Source of the DNA: Heterohyrax brucei
Taxonomy: Eukaryota > Chordata > Mammalia > Hyracoidea > Procaviidae
Length of the DNA stretch: 64,000 nucleotides
Direction: 5' to 3'
Assembly (NCBI GenBank): GCA_028571685.1
Contig: CM053154.1
Coordinates: forward strand, 188,501 to 252,500
Shown here: positions 10,873-21,835 of the stretch, piece after piece
Numbering within the stretch: the first letter of the stretch is position 1
Layout of the letters: the number at the start of each line of letters is the position of its first letter
Made by a program: the position numbers and the translations under genes
The notes under the pieces: generated by a model
What the model was told of the DNA's origin: nothing
The model's database searches: none
The model's input: only the letters and a program-made list of their open reading frames with translations

Positions 10873-11136
10873 GTTGTTTTGAACAACTTTAAGCTCATAA
10901 TTCAAACAGTTTACAAGAAATGGTTCAAGTCTCAAAAACCATAAACTTCTAAAACTTAGGAAACAGTCCCTTAACTAGTAAAGAAATTAAATTTTGTAAT
11001 TAAAATGCTCCTGGAGTGATGTTTCTTTCTCACTGTTGGAGTAAGAATGTACAGAGAAGCAAGAGAAAGAAGCTGGGCTAATCCATGTGGTAGTGGATTA
11101 CAGTTGGAGATATCAGTAAGAATTTGTGTTTAATAT
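10873..11136 (+). mobile_element. L1 ORF2 fragment (right part of the host of the AfroSINE)
   Basis: Continues the ORF2 homology broken at 6515: 'gaacaactttaag' then 'aaacttctaaaact' and 'actagtaaagaaattaaatt'. Homology fades after about 11010 and I see nothing else up to the LTR. Confidence 0.6.
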
Positions 11137-11695
11137 TGTTTTAGTCAGAAAGTGCTCTCTAACTGAAATATCACAGAGTGGATGGCTTTAGCAAAGGAAG
11201 GTTTATTCTTACACAGTCCGGTAGGTTGCAAGTCCATATTCAGGGTAATTACTCAGTCTGGTAGGTTGCAAGTCCATATTCAGGGTGACCACTCCAGGGG
11301 AAGGCTTTCCCCTTGTCGGCTGTAGAGGAAAGTCCAGTATTGCATCAGTCTTTGTCCAGGGAGCATCTCAGCGCAAGAACCTCTGGTCTGAAGGACGCGC
11401 TCTTCTCCCGGTGCTGCTCTCTTGATGGTAACGAGGTTCTCAATTGTCCTTTGTTTCTCTTTCCTTTTTATCTGAAAGCATTATGGGTGGGGCAAGCCAC
11501 ACTCGGGGGGGGGGGAACTCCCCCCACAGCCGGACAGGGAAGTAATCCAATGCAGGAATTTGCAGCCCCACCCGAATCCTTTAACATACAGTTTAGCGAA
11601 ACCACACAATGGAGGACAGTCCCAAGACACTGGGAACCATATCCCAGCCACGTGGCTGCACATATTTTTGGGGGGACACAATTCAAACCATGACA
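11137..11695 (-). mobile_element. Solo LTR of MaLR/ERVL type, perfect 5-bp target duplication
   Basis: On the minus strand it begins TGTCATGGTTTGAATTGTGT and ends TCTGACTAAAACA, the pattern of MLT1-like MaLR LTRs. It is flanked by AATAT at 11132-11136 and 11696-11700, and a 5-bp duplication fits ERVL/MaLR integration. AATAAA (minus) lies at about 11201-11206, seen as tttatt on +. Inside it is a 40-bp tandem duplication (11214-11293), and an 11-base G run lies at about 11507-11517. Length is 559 bp. Confidence 0.85.
11214..11293. repeat. 40-bp direct tandem duplication in the LTR
   Basis: The segment starting cagtccggtaggttgcaag repeats exactly 40 bases later as cagtctggtaggttgcaag, with only a few differences over the unit. 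It lies just upstream (LTR sense) of the AATAAA signal. Confidence 0.85.
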
Positions 11696-11700
11696 AATAT

Positions 11701-12343
11701 AAAGATGGCTATACTGTCTACATATTTATACATTTGTGCATATACATAGGTTAATGCACACATATACAGTCTCCTTGCTCTGTCAATTGAAATAAGCTGA
11801 AAGAAACAATACCCCAATATACCTAGTACCCAGCATACTTAGTACCTAGATCTTTGTTTCTAACAATCATTATGTAATAATGGTTGATTCTAAGACTGGG
11901 GTGGCAAATATGAAAGATAAGTCTAAAGCATCTTGTAGAGCTAGAAAGCAGGAAAATTCTGAAACAAACTCAGATTGATGGAAGCATGTCAAAGGGATCT
12001 AGAAGACAGCTGAAAGAACTGACAATAACCAAAGCTGGAACAATTTGGGCAATAAAATAAATAAAACAATCCAGATTATAATCCAAAGTATAAAATACAT
12101 ATCCATCAGTTTATAGTGATACAAATAAATTACTGAATGAATGAACATATAAAGAGAACAGACAAATCACACTTGCAGAAGAATTCCAAATAATTTATTT
12201 AGATACTCCACCTTCAGAGAAGTGGAGCATAACACCTACTTCTTAAGTGTGAGCTGTCTGTTATAGTAAGTTCCTGCCAAAGACTGCAGTATGGAAAAGG
12301 GGAAAAAAGTAAACTTAACCAGGTGATCAAGATCAACAGCAAA
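11701..12343. repeat. Old interspersed sequence of uncertain class, host of the L1 composite
   Basis: Contains 'cttaagtgtgagctg' and 'gcagtatggaaaagggg', which look like part of an old mammalian interspersed repeat, but I cannot name the family. The sequence continues at 20435 ('tgataatatgtaccctt') after the L1 composite. No coding frame. Confidence 0.5.
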
Positions 12344-12358
12344 AATCATAAATCTTGG
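12344..12358. repeat. Left target-site duplication of the L1 composite
   Basis: AATCATAAATCTTGG, identical to 20420-20434. Confidence 0.85.
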
Positions 12359-15300
12359 AGGGCGGGGCTAAGATGGTAGACTAAACACATGCCTCCTTGG
12401 TGCCCTCTGAGAACTAAAGCCTAGAAAAGTAATTGAATGGAGTAGTGTGGACATTCTGGAAGCTCCAGGATCAGGAGTAGAGTTGTGATACTGGATTGTG
12501 CAACAGGAAGAAGAAAAACTCCTTGTTGGTGGTGAGACAGTGACACAGTGAGTTTGCTTCTGCTGGTGCAGTGCCTGAGAGGATTTGGACGTCTTCTTTT
12601 TCAAGTGGGAGGCTGGGACTGGGTCTGCCAAACCTGTGAGCCTGGCATTGCCCAGCTACTTTGCTGAACTGCAGTGCCCAACTAAATATCATATCCCACA
12701 GCAGAGAGACTGTGCTTGGGACAGCCACATTTAGAGAACCCAGCAGTGGTGGATGACAGAGTGTACCAGTACCCCTCCTTCCTCTCTTTTCTGATCTATG
12801 CCATAGATTCTGATGACTCACTGTAAGAGAGGCAGCTCAGATGGGACGCTATCTTGGTCGGCTGAGAGGCGGCATCAACCATGCTTGAGGGCTCAGCTGA
12901 GGCTAATTCTCATGCTGAGCAACAACATCTGTCTGGATAGCCCTTCTCACAACAGAAAAGCTGTTTTTAACACAACCATACCTAGAGAAAGTACTGGCAG
13001 CTGGTGGCTGAGGGCAGAGGTGCTCTTACCCTTCCCTTCTTTAAGCCACATCACAGCATCTGTTGACTGCTGATGAGGCACTGTCTTTTTCAGCCAGGAG
13101 GCAGGGCCTGCCACCCCAGAGGGCCTGTTTGCTATCAGCTGTGGCTGGTAAACACCTCTCTCAGCAGAATACTGCTTTTAAGTTAACAGCAGCTAGAGAA
13201 TGCAACAGCTGACTGTGGTGGCACTGTTTCCACCACCCTTCACTGAGCCTTGTCATAGGATTGGCTGACAGTACCCTAGAGACTCCATAAGCAGGGTGCA
13301 ATCTTTGCCACCGCTGAGGGCCCAGATGCTTTTGGCTGCTGCTGGTCATCACCCCTCTCAGCATAAAAGCAGTTTTTAAGTGCATCTAGAGAACACAGCA
13401 GTTCCTGGCAGCCAAATGTGGTGACATCCCTCCCCTCTCCCTTCCCTGAGCTATACCATAGTCTCCACTGGTGGTACACCAGAGGGTTGGCAGAAGTAGC
13501 TCACCATGTTTATCAGCTAGGAGGGCCTCCCAGCCCTGATGGACCAGCTTTGGCCAGCCACCAAACTGAGCAGTACTGCAGGGCTTGACAGGTTCTATAT
13601 AGTCAGAGAAGTTATACATAAGTCAGCTGCACCTAGAGAATGCAGTGGTGACTGGTGACCAAATCAAGCAGTGCCCTTAGACCTATGCCACAGCTCCCAC
13701 TGTTGTAACACCAGAGAAACTGAGCAGGTTCTGGGTGGCATGAAGACAACAACTGATATCTAACCATTTAAAGAAACAGACCACTATGGCTCTGGGAAAC
13801 TCCCAAAATAAAGATTCAAACAACTTCCCAGATGAAAAAGCCTTTCTGAAATTATCAGAAGTAGAACACAAAAGTATTATGTATAGAGCCCTTCTAGAGA
13901 GTAAACAAAATGCAGCAGGACAAAGGAAAAATTAAGTAAGCTATGTGAACTGATAGAACATCAATGATCTTGTATCCAGCAGATCAATAATAAAATTAAA
14001 AAATTAGACAATTCAATACAGAGCCAAAGGAGCAGGACTGAGGAAGTGGAATGAAAATTAGCGAGCTTTAAGACAAAGCAACTGACACCAGCATTTATGA
14101 AGAGAAATTGTATAGAAAAATGAAGATGCACTAAGAAGAATGTGGGACTCTATCAAGAGGAATGACCTATGAATAGTTGGAGTTCCTGAGCAGGGAGGGA
14201 TAGCAAAAAGTACAGAGTGAATTGTTGAAGAGTTGTATAGAAAACTTCTCTGATACCATGAAAGAAGACAACATAGATATTTAAGATGCTTATTGAACAC
14301 CACAAAAACTAGACCCCAGAGAAAGATTCTGACTCCAAGACATATTATAATCAAACTTAATAAAATGAAACATAAAGAGAGGCTCTCAAAGGCAGCTAGG
14401 CTTAAAGTAAAACTGATGTACAAAGTGATGTACAGAAGCCTGTAAACTTTCCTCTGACTTCTCAGCAGAAACCACACTGGCAACAAGGCAGTAGGGTGAC
14501 ACATACAAAACCTTGAAGGAGGAAAACTTCCAACCAAGAATTATATAGCTTCAAATATGACAGTGAAATTAAAACATTCTCAGACAAACAGAAGCTTAGA
14601 GACTGCAGAAACCAAACCAAAACTACAAGAAATACTGAAAGAAGCTCTTTTGTTTAGAAAAATAAAAGCATCACTTGTACATTTAAGGATGAATTACAGG
14701 ACAGAGCATACGTAGTCCTATTCAGGGAAGTCACAAAGCTCAATCAAAGCTAAAATATTAACAGTAGGGAACCAGTGATATTAGCATGAAAACTATGACA
14801 TCACCAAACTATAAAGAGCAACATATTACAGTAGTTATAACCCTTTCAGATGGAGAGGAAATTAAGGAGATATACCAAAGTTAAAGACTGGCTTAAAATT
14901 AGAATGTTAAGGGGGGGTCAAAGAGTTATCCTCAAAGCAAACTAACAATGCAACATAGCAAAACAAGAAACATAATACAGGAGTCTCAACAAACACAAAA
15001 CCAACCCTGAAAAGGATGAACAGTAAACCCATATAGGAAAACGACCCAGAACAGAGTAGTAACAGGAACAAAGAAAACAGCAACAACACAAAAATAAAGG
15101 CACCAAAATGACAGCACAAAACCCATACTTATCAATAGTTATACTGAACGTGAATGGATTGAATGTTCCAGTAAAGAGAAAGTAACAGCTTGGATTAAAA
15201 AACACAATTTGTATATATGTTGTTTACAAGAAACACGCCTTAGACTCAAAGATGAACAAACTGAAAATCAAAGGATGGAAAAATAAATACCAAGCTAACA

Positions 15301-15727
15301 ACATGCAAAGAAGAGCAGGAGTGGCAATGCTAATTTCAGATAAAACAGATTTTAATGTAAAAGTCACCATTGTGGACAAGGATGGTCACTATTGCTGAAA
15401 GTTTCAATACATAAGCAGTATATAACAAATATTTATGCACCTAATACCAGAGCATCTAAACACATTGATCAAATGCTGACAACACTGAAAAATGAGAGCG
15501 AGCACCCACAGTAGTAGTAAACATCAGCACTCCACTTTCAGTAGTGGACAGATCATCCAGAGAAAAAGCTCAATAAAGATACAGAAGATCACATTGTGAC
15601 AATCAACTACTTAGGCCTCATCGACACGTACGACAGTCGATGAGAATTTAGTTAGGTGAAAGTAGTGACACCACGCAGTAGAGAGCAGATCAACATAACT
15701 GGACTACACCATAAACTGAAAGGCTTG
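12359..15727 (+). mobile_element. L1 head 1: 5' UTR, ORF1, inter-ORF region and start of ORF2
   Basis: Starts agggcggggctaagatggt, the form of a mammalian L1 5' end. The 5' UTR (to about 13900) contains tandem units anchored on 'tagagaa' at 12732, 12983, 13194, 13387 and 13634. ORF1 remnants follow (WDSIKRNDL-like at about 14140-14170; C-terminal domain with EIKTFSDKQKLRD at about 14565-14605). The inter-ORF region runs about 14650-15120. ORF2 starts near 15125 with the endonuclease block LNVNGLNVP and then RRAGVAMLISDKTDFN (about 15310-15360). Homology stops at about 15620, after the block corresponding to 'cccatcgacac'. All frames are broken. Confidence 0.85.
12732..13730 (+). repeat. Monomer-like tandem repeats in the L1 5' UTR
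   Basis: Units begin at about 12732, 12983, 13194, 13387 and 13634, spaced 251, 211, 193 and 247 bases. Each has 'tagagaa…cagc', then 'ctgrtgrc', a 'ccttcccttc'-like pyrimidine block, 'ccatag/tcacag', a GGTGG or CTGATGA core, and an 'ccagag/gcagg' end. The units are clearly related but diverged. The second L1 head at 17150-17900 has the same series. Confidence 0.7.
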
Positions 15728-18700
15728 CTAAACTCGACCCAGAGGGTGGAGTCAAGATGGCAGACTAGACACACACATCTCCTTAATTCCCTCTGAAAAC
15801 TAAAGTCTGGATTGATAATTAAATGGATCTTTCTGGACACTCAGTGAGCCCTAGGACATGTCACAGGGCTGTCAGTTTGGACTACATGCCACTGAAAAGT
15901 GAATTTCTTGTCTTTGGCGGAGACCCACTCTGGTTCAATTGGCTGGCTCCTGCAGACTGAAGGTAACTGGCATTTTTTTTTTTAACATGACTGAGTGAAA
16001 ATGTACATTCCCGTATAAATTTACATGTCCACCTATATGCAGCTTCCACTGCTCTCCCTGTCTGGTGACAGCACACTATTCCTCTCTGCTCCATACATGT
16101 CTCATCCTCCCAACAGCCTCCTTTCCCCTCCTCTCCACCCACTCTCCTTCCTCCAGCCAGAGATCAGCAGGATGATATCCTATAGATGTATAGAACCATA
16201 AAGTGCATCCAATATATGGTCACTCTGCATTGCCAAGTCCAATCCATTCCTGTCCAAAGAGTGGACCTTCATTATAATTTATGAGTAAGGGCAGCATCAG
16301 GACCAGGGGCCATGCTCTCAGGGGAATCCCAAAACTGCTGGACCATCAACTGAGGTCTTTTAATGGAGATCTCAGGGTGCACCCCTTTTTATTCTTGTGT
16401 TGCCAGTGAGACTCCTCTCTGTGAGCTCCATCATGGCTATCACTGGTCGTGGCCGGGCACCATCCGGTTCTTCCGGTCCCAAGTCGATGTAGGCACCCAC
16501 TCTTGTGGGTCTCTCTGTCTTCTAGGTTGTCTTTACCGCATGTCATTTTGGTCCTCGGTGAGCATCCGTTCCTGCTGAGTTAGGACCATTTGCTGTGTCC
16601 TCGGATGGCAGCTTGTCAGCTTTTAAGACCCAAGATGCCATTCACCAATGTGGGGTGCAGAGAGCTTTTTTACCAAAACGCTAGTTGTGCCAATTGGCCT
16701 CAATTTCGCCTAAGAGCATGGTCGCCTGCCCCCTGCCCCAGCTACTTTATCCTTACAATATTGGGTTAAGATGGAAGGAGTACTCAAGTTATGCTGAAGT
16801 CCACTTAATGTTGTTCTTGTTTCTAATGTGTGCTATCACCGCTTTCTCCCAACCAGATTTCTAGCAACTATCTAAACTAAGCTCTACCCCCCTCACCCTC
16901 CCTCCTTTCCCTCTCTTGCAGCTGTCAAAGAGTCTTCTCTTCTATACACAAGTCTGTTTTTGAGATCTGATCATAGAGGTCTCATACAATATTTGTCCTT
17001 TTGTCACTGACTACTTTCACTCAACATAATGTCTTCCAGTTGAAACCAGGTTAGGAGATGTTTCCTGGAATCATTGTTATTCTTTATCATTGCGTAGTGC
17101 TCCGTTGAGTATACGTACCATAGTTTACCTATCAGTAACTGGCATTTTTAACATTTTCTTTTTTTGTTGGCTATGGCTTAACTAGCAGCTAGGCTGCGCT
17201 GCAGTGCTAAAGTGATCGGCAGGTGAAATAGTCACATTTTGAGAGCCCAGCTCCAGACTCAGAGCACCAAAGCCCCTCCACCCTCTCTTTTCCAACCTCA
17301 CCCATAGATTCTGCTGTTTGGTGGGGGCAGGACAGCTTGACTGGGAGGCAGAATTACCCAACCGTAGGCCTCAGTAAGGGCTAATTCTCAGGTTGAGAGG
17401 CAGTACCAACCTAGGGAGCACTTTTCCAGCAGGTGTTTAGCATAGTGTAGCCTTACGGGTGGGGCTCATAAAGGGATGGCAGCAGGCCAGTAGCCTCTCC
17501 CTACTTCGAACTATATCACAGCATCTGGGGACAGCTGAAGAGGATCCTCCATTGTCAGCCAGAAGGAGGGGCTTGCACACCTGACAGCCTGACTGATTTT
17601 GGAAGCTGTTAGATAGCTTTTACCTTTTAAAATAAGACTACCTAGAAAAATAACTGAGATGCAGTCTGATGGCACCTCTTCCAGCCTTTACTGACCCATA
17701 TCATAGGGTTGGCTGATGGCCCCCCAGTAACTCCTTAAGTAGGGTCATGTCTCTGCCAGTGAGGAGGTGGTGTCTGCTACCCCAGATATTCCACTGGGCC
17801 CTGTCACTGGAGTACATAGAGGTGGCTGGTGACTAATTTCCTTCTCAGAATTGTGTCTCAGCTCCAGTTAAGGCAACACCAGAGAAACTAAACAGCCTCT
17901 TTATGTCCTGAAAGCAACAAACTTTAGCCAAACATTTAAAGAAAAATCCACCCCTGTCTCCGGAAAACTCCTAAAAGACAGAACCAAAGAATTTCCCAGA
18001 TGAAGAAGACTTTCTGAAACTATTGGAGGTCAAGTACAAAAGAATTACATAGAGAGCCCTTCTAGACATTATAGAAAATGCAGCAGAGCACAATGAAAAA
18101 TTAAGCAAGCTGTTTGAACTGCTGGAACACCAACATTCTGAAACCTGATGAATCAATAACAAAATTACAGAACTAAACAGTTAAATTCAAAGCCAAAAGA
18201 GCAGAACTGAACTAGAAATTAGACTTACTGATCATAAAGACAGAGCTACTCACATCAGCATTTATGAGGAGAAATCAGAGAAAAGAAATTAAAAAAATGA
18301 AGAAACTTTGGGAAACATGTGGGACTCCATCAAGAGGGATAATCTACAATTAACTGGAGTTTCTGAACAGAGAGGGATACCTGAAAACACAGAGTGCTGT
18401 TGTTAAGTTTCTGACAGATAACTTCCCTGAAATTATGAAAGAAGAGAACATAAATATCCAAGATGTGTATCAAACATGACAAAAATGGACCCTAAAAGAA
18501 AGACACTAAGACATTATCAAGCTTAACAAAAATAAAACATAAGCAGAAACTCTTAAAGTCGGTAAGACTCAAACCAAGCTAACATTCAGAGGGAAGCCCT
18601 GTAGGCTTTTGTCTGACTGCTCAGCAGAAATGCTGCTGGCACGGAGGCAGTGGGATGATACATTCAAAGCCTTCAAGGAGAAAAACCTCCAGCCAAAAAT

Positions 18701-19424
18701 TTTATATCCCGCCAAACTGTCTTTCAAATATGAAGATGAAATTAAGACATTCACAGATAAACAGAAACTTAGAGACTTTGTAAAAACCAAACCAAGCTAC
18801 AAGAAGTACTGAAAGAAGCTCTTTGCTTAGAAAAACAAAACCGTTAACTTTGTACTTAAGGAAACAACACAGGACACAACATCCAGAAATGTACTCAGGT
18901 AGGGAAGGCATAAAACTCGATCAAAGCTATAATATTTAAAGAAGAGATCTTATGATCATATCATCAAACCTATGATACCATCACATTAAAAACAGGGATA
19001 TACTACAGTAGTTATAGTCCTTCCAGATGCATAGGAAGTTAATAAGATATGTACAAGTTAAAGTTGGGCTTAAACTTAGATTATTAAGACTGGATCATAG
19101 GGGTAGCTGCAAAGCACAATAAAGATACAACCTGTCAAAACAAGAAGTGTAACACAGGAGTCTCAACAAACACAAAACCAACACTAAAAAGGATGAAAAA
19201 TCAACCCATAAAGAGGAATACAGACAGATCTTCTAGAAAAAAGCTCAGTAAAGACACAGAAGATCTTATTGCTACAATTAACCAGCTAGACCCCATCGAC
19301 ACATACAGAACTTTTTAATCTATCAACAGATAACTACACCTTCTTCTCCAGTGCACATGGAACATTTTCCAGAATAGACCATGTGTTAGGATATAAACTC
19401 AACTGAATATCTCAAAGGATAGAG
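15728..19424 (+). mobile_element. L1 head 2: second 5' UTR, ORF1 and a short ORF2 piece
   Basis: Begins near cccagagggtggagtcaagatgg, a second L1 5' end. The 5' UTR is interrupted at 15978-17134 by an antisense L1 insertion and continues to about 18100. ORF1 runs about 18120-18810; its C-terminal end is the clearest in the window (SAEMLLARRQWDD, then KEKNLQPKILYPAKLSFKYE and KQKLRDFVKTKP at 18620-18800). The inter-ORF region is 18813-19190. ORF2 survives only as a short endonuclease block (NNYTFFSSAHGTFSRIDHVL at about 19325-19390) and then jumps to the 3' UTR. Confidence 0.85.
15978..17134 (-). mobile_element. 5'-truncated L1 3' UTR inserted antisense, 15-bp target duplication
   Basis: The plus strand shows poly-T after the left target site, so the element is on the minus strand. 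The 15-bp duplication gtaactggcattttt is at 15963-15977 and 17135-17149. Read on minus, it begins with the end of ORF2/3' UTR ('gtgaaagtagtcagtgac', 'aaaaggacaaatattg', 'gaagagaagactctttgac'), then 'ggtgcccggccacgaccag' and an A-tail. It is less diverged than its surroundings. Confidence 0.85.
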
Positions 19425-20419
19425 TGGCAGGGACTGGGGACTGGGGACCATGTTTTGGGGGGACATCAAGGTTAATTGGCATAACTAACCTTTTCCTAAG
19501 AGAGTTTTCTGCAGCCCATATTGGTGATTGGCATCTGGGGTCTGAAAAGCTAGCAAGGAGGCAACGCAGGACACAACATCCAGAAATGTACTCAGGTAGA
19601 GAAGGCACAAAACTCAAAGCTATAATATTAAAAAAGAGATCCAGTGATCATATCATGAAAACTATGATGCCATCACATTAAAAAGAGGGATATACTACAG
19701 TAGCTATAGTCCTTCCAGATGGAAAGGAAGTTAATACAACATGTAGAAGTTAAAATTGAGTTTAAACTTAGATTATTAAGACTGGATCATAGGGGTAGCC
19801 ACAAATGGTCCCACATGATCTGGAATAGATGATGATGGAGAAAAACAAAGACATGAGGGAAAACAAGCCCAGGAAACAGGACCCATATGAATGGTAGACT
19901 GTATCACCAGAGACCAGAAGAACCAGATGGTGCCCGGTTACTACCAAAGATTGCCATGATAGAGGACACAATGTAGAGTTCCCATGGTAACATGAGAAAA
20001 AGAGATTTGCAGCTCAAGAATTCTACAAAAGACCAGAATTGAAGGTCCAACAGCCTGGAGGGTCCTCTGGGAGCACGGACCCTAGACATGCTGCTGGCCC
20101 TGACCAGAACCAGCACTGAGGTCAATTCTTCAGATAAGATGGGCTGAACTCAGGGAAGCAGTGTGACCACACGGTGTGTGTACTCTATGGTTTTATACAT
20201 TTATAGGCGACTGTCCTACTGTTTTTTTTCTAGATGGGAGACAAGAAGGTAGAGAGGAGGTGACAGGTGCTCGTTAGGAGGACACTAGAAGTATAGAGTT
20301 AAAAAAGGAGGAACGTGCTGTTACCAGGTGGGGAAAGCGTATCGAGCTGCAGACAGAAGGGCATGCAAAATTGATTTGGATTGTACACTTTCGCTTAATC
20401 ACATACCAAATAAGTAAAT
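19425..20419 (+). mobile_element. L1 3' UTR of the composite, carrying a duplicated inter-ORF segment
   Basis: From 'ggactggggaccatgttttg' the L1 3' UTR runs through 'ttaattggcataacta' and 'ggcatctggggtctg'. At 19553-19803 it is interrupted by a copy of the inter-ORF segment also at 18857-19106. It resumes with 'aaatggtcccacatgatctg', 'agatggtgcccggttac' and 'acactttcgcttaatcac', and ends in an A-rich tail at 20419. Confidence 0.8.
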
Positions 20420-20434
20420 AATCATAAATCTTGG
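20420..20434. repeat. Right target-site duplication of the L1 composite
   Basis: AATCATAAATCTTGG, identical to 12344-12358. Confidence 0.85.
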
Positions 20435-20539
20435 TGATAATATGTACCCTTAATGTTATATGACAAAAATTATATCTATACTGAAGTGTGTAGTATTATG
20501 ACTATTATTACCTTGTATTGCACAGGTCATTAAGAATGA

Positions 20540-20900
20540 GCTTTTTTTTTTCCTTCTTTCAAATCTTTTTCCCTCTGTGCTTTAGTTTGGTTAATTTATA
20601 CTGACATCACTTTAAGTTTATTGATCTTTTTAATATTCTGTCTCATGTTAATTCTGTCCAGTGATGTTTCATAGTAATATTTTTCAGTTCTAAGATTTCC
20701 ATTTGATCCTCTTCTAGTTTCCATATTTTTTCTCAAATTTCCCTGTTCCTTACTCATTATATTCCTGTTCTTATTTATATTCATGTTCTTACTTTTTTAG
20801 CATATATGTAATTCTATATAGTGTCTTTGTCATCCCAACTGACGTAGTTTTCATCTCTAGAAGTTTTTGTATCTTCCATGTCTCTAATCAACTTTTTGAA
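20540..20900 (-). mobile_element. Antisense L1 fragment
   Basis: Poly-T-rich start, then 'ttttcagttctaagatttcc' and 'tttgatcctcttctag', which are familiar antisense L1 sequence. No open frame. Confidence 0.55.
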
Positions 20901-21433
20901 ATAATAAGAGTTTGACAAGGTTGCATGACAAAATATCAGTATTTAAAAATCAACTATTTCTATGTACTAGCAAAAATAATCATAAACTAAAATTTGAAAA
21001 TACCATTTACGGTGTCACCAAAAATGCGACATACTTAGAGATATAACTAACAAAAGATGTGCAAGATCTATACACTGAAAAGTGTAAACGATTGCTGAGA
21101 CAAATTAAAGAGACCTAAATAAATGGAGCCACCATGTGTCTGTCAGTTTGTCCTTCTGTGGTGCCTTGCTGGCTGCTGTGATTCCGAAAGCTGCACTGCC
21201 GGTACTTCAAATGTCAGCAGGGTCATCCTTGGCAGTCAGGTTCCAGCCCAGTGTCTAGACTAAGACAGAGTAGGAAGAAGGATCTGGCAGTCTACTGAAA
21301 AAAACTGGCTAGTGAAAACCTTACGAATAGCAGTGAAACGTTGGAAATAAATAGACATACTGTGTTCATGCATCAGAATACTCAATATTGTTAATATGAC
21401 AGTTCTCATCAAGTTGATTTGTAGATTCAGTAC

Positions 21434-21610
21434 AATCTCAGTCAACCAAAACTCAACCTGTTGCTGTTGAGTCAATTCCAACTCATAGTAACCCTGCAGG
21501 GAAGAGCAGAAGCTGCCCCGCACAGTTGCCAAGGAGCTACTGGTGGATTCCAACTGTCTATGTTTTGGTTAGCAGTCTATCTCTTAACCATTGGACCACC
21601 AGGGCTCCGC
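21434..21610 (-). mobile_element. AfroSINE, antisense
   Basis: Plus strand shows the reversed SINE: 'tgctgttgagtcaattcc', 'tagtaaccctgcaggg', 'ggttagcagtctatctc', ending 'accaccagggctcc' (complement ggagccctggtggt). Confidence 0.85.
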
Positions 21611-21835
21611 AACCCCCATCAAACGCCCCTCACAGAAACCAGAGCATCTGCTGCTAGGTCAGTTCTGACCCACGGCAACCCCATGTGCTCCTGAGCAGAC
21701 CTGCACTCCACAGGGCTTTCAGTGGCTGTGACTCTTCAGAAGCAGATCTCCAAGCCTGTCTTTCTGGGTGGATTGCAACCTTCAGTCTTTCTCTTAACAG
21801 TCAAGCTCACAGCAGTTCGTGCCACCCAGAGACAC
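21611..21835 (-). mobile_element. Second SINE, variant family (LASINE-like), antisense
   Basis: Directly abuts the previous SINE. It shares 'gctgctaggtcagttctgac' with the AfroSINE 3' half, but the body is different ('gcagatctccaagcctgtc', 'cttcagtctttctctt'). The same body is seen in the plus orientation at 37535-37730. Confidence 0.65.

Noticed and set aside
14058-14537. 159-codon minus-strand open frame
   Set aside because: Antisense shadow of L1 ORF1 sequence.
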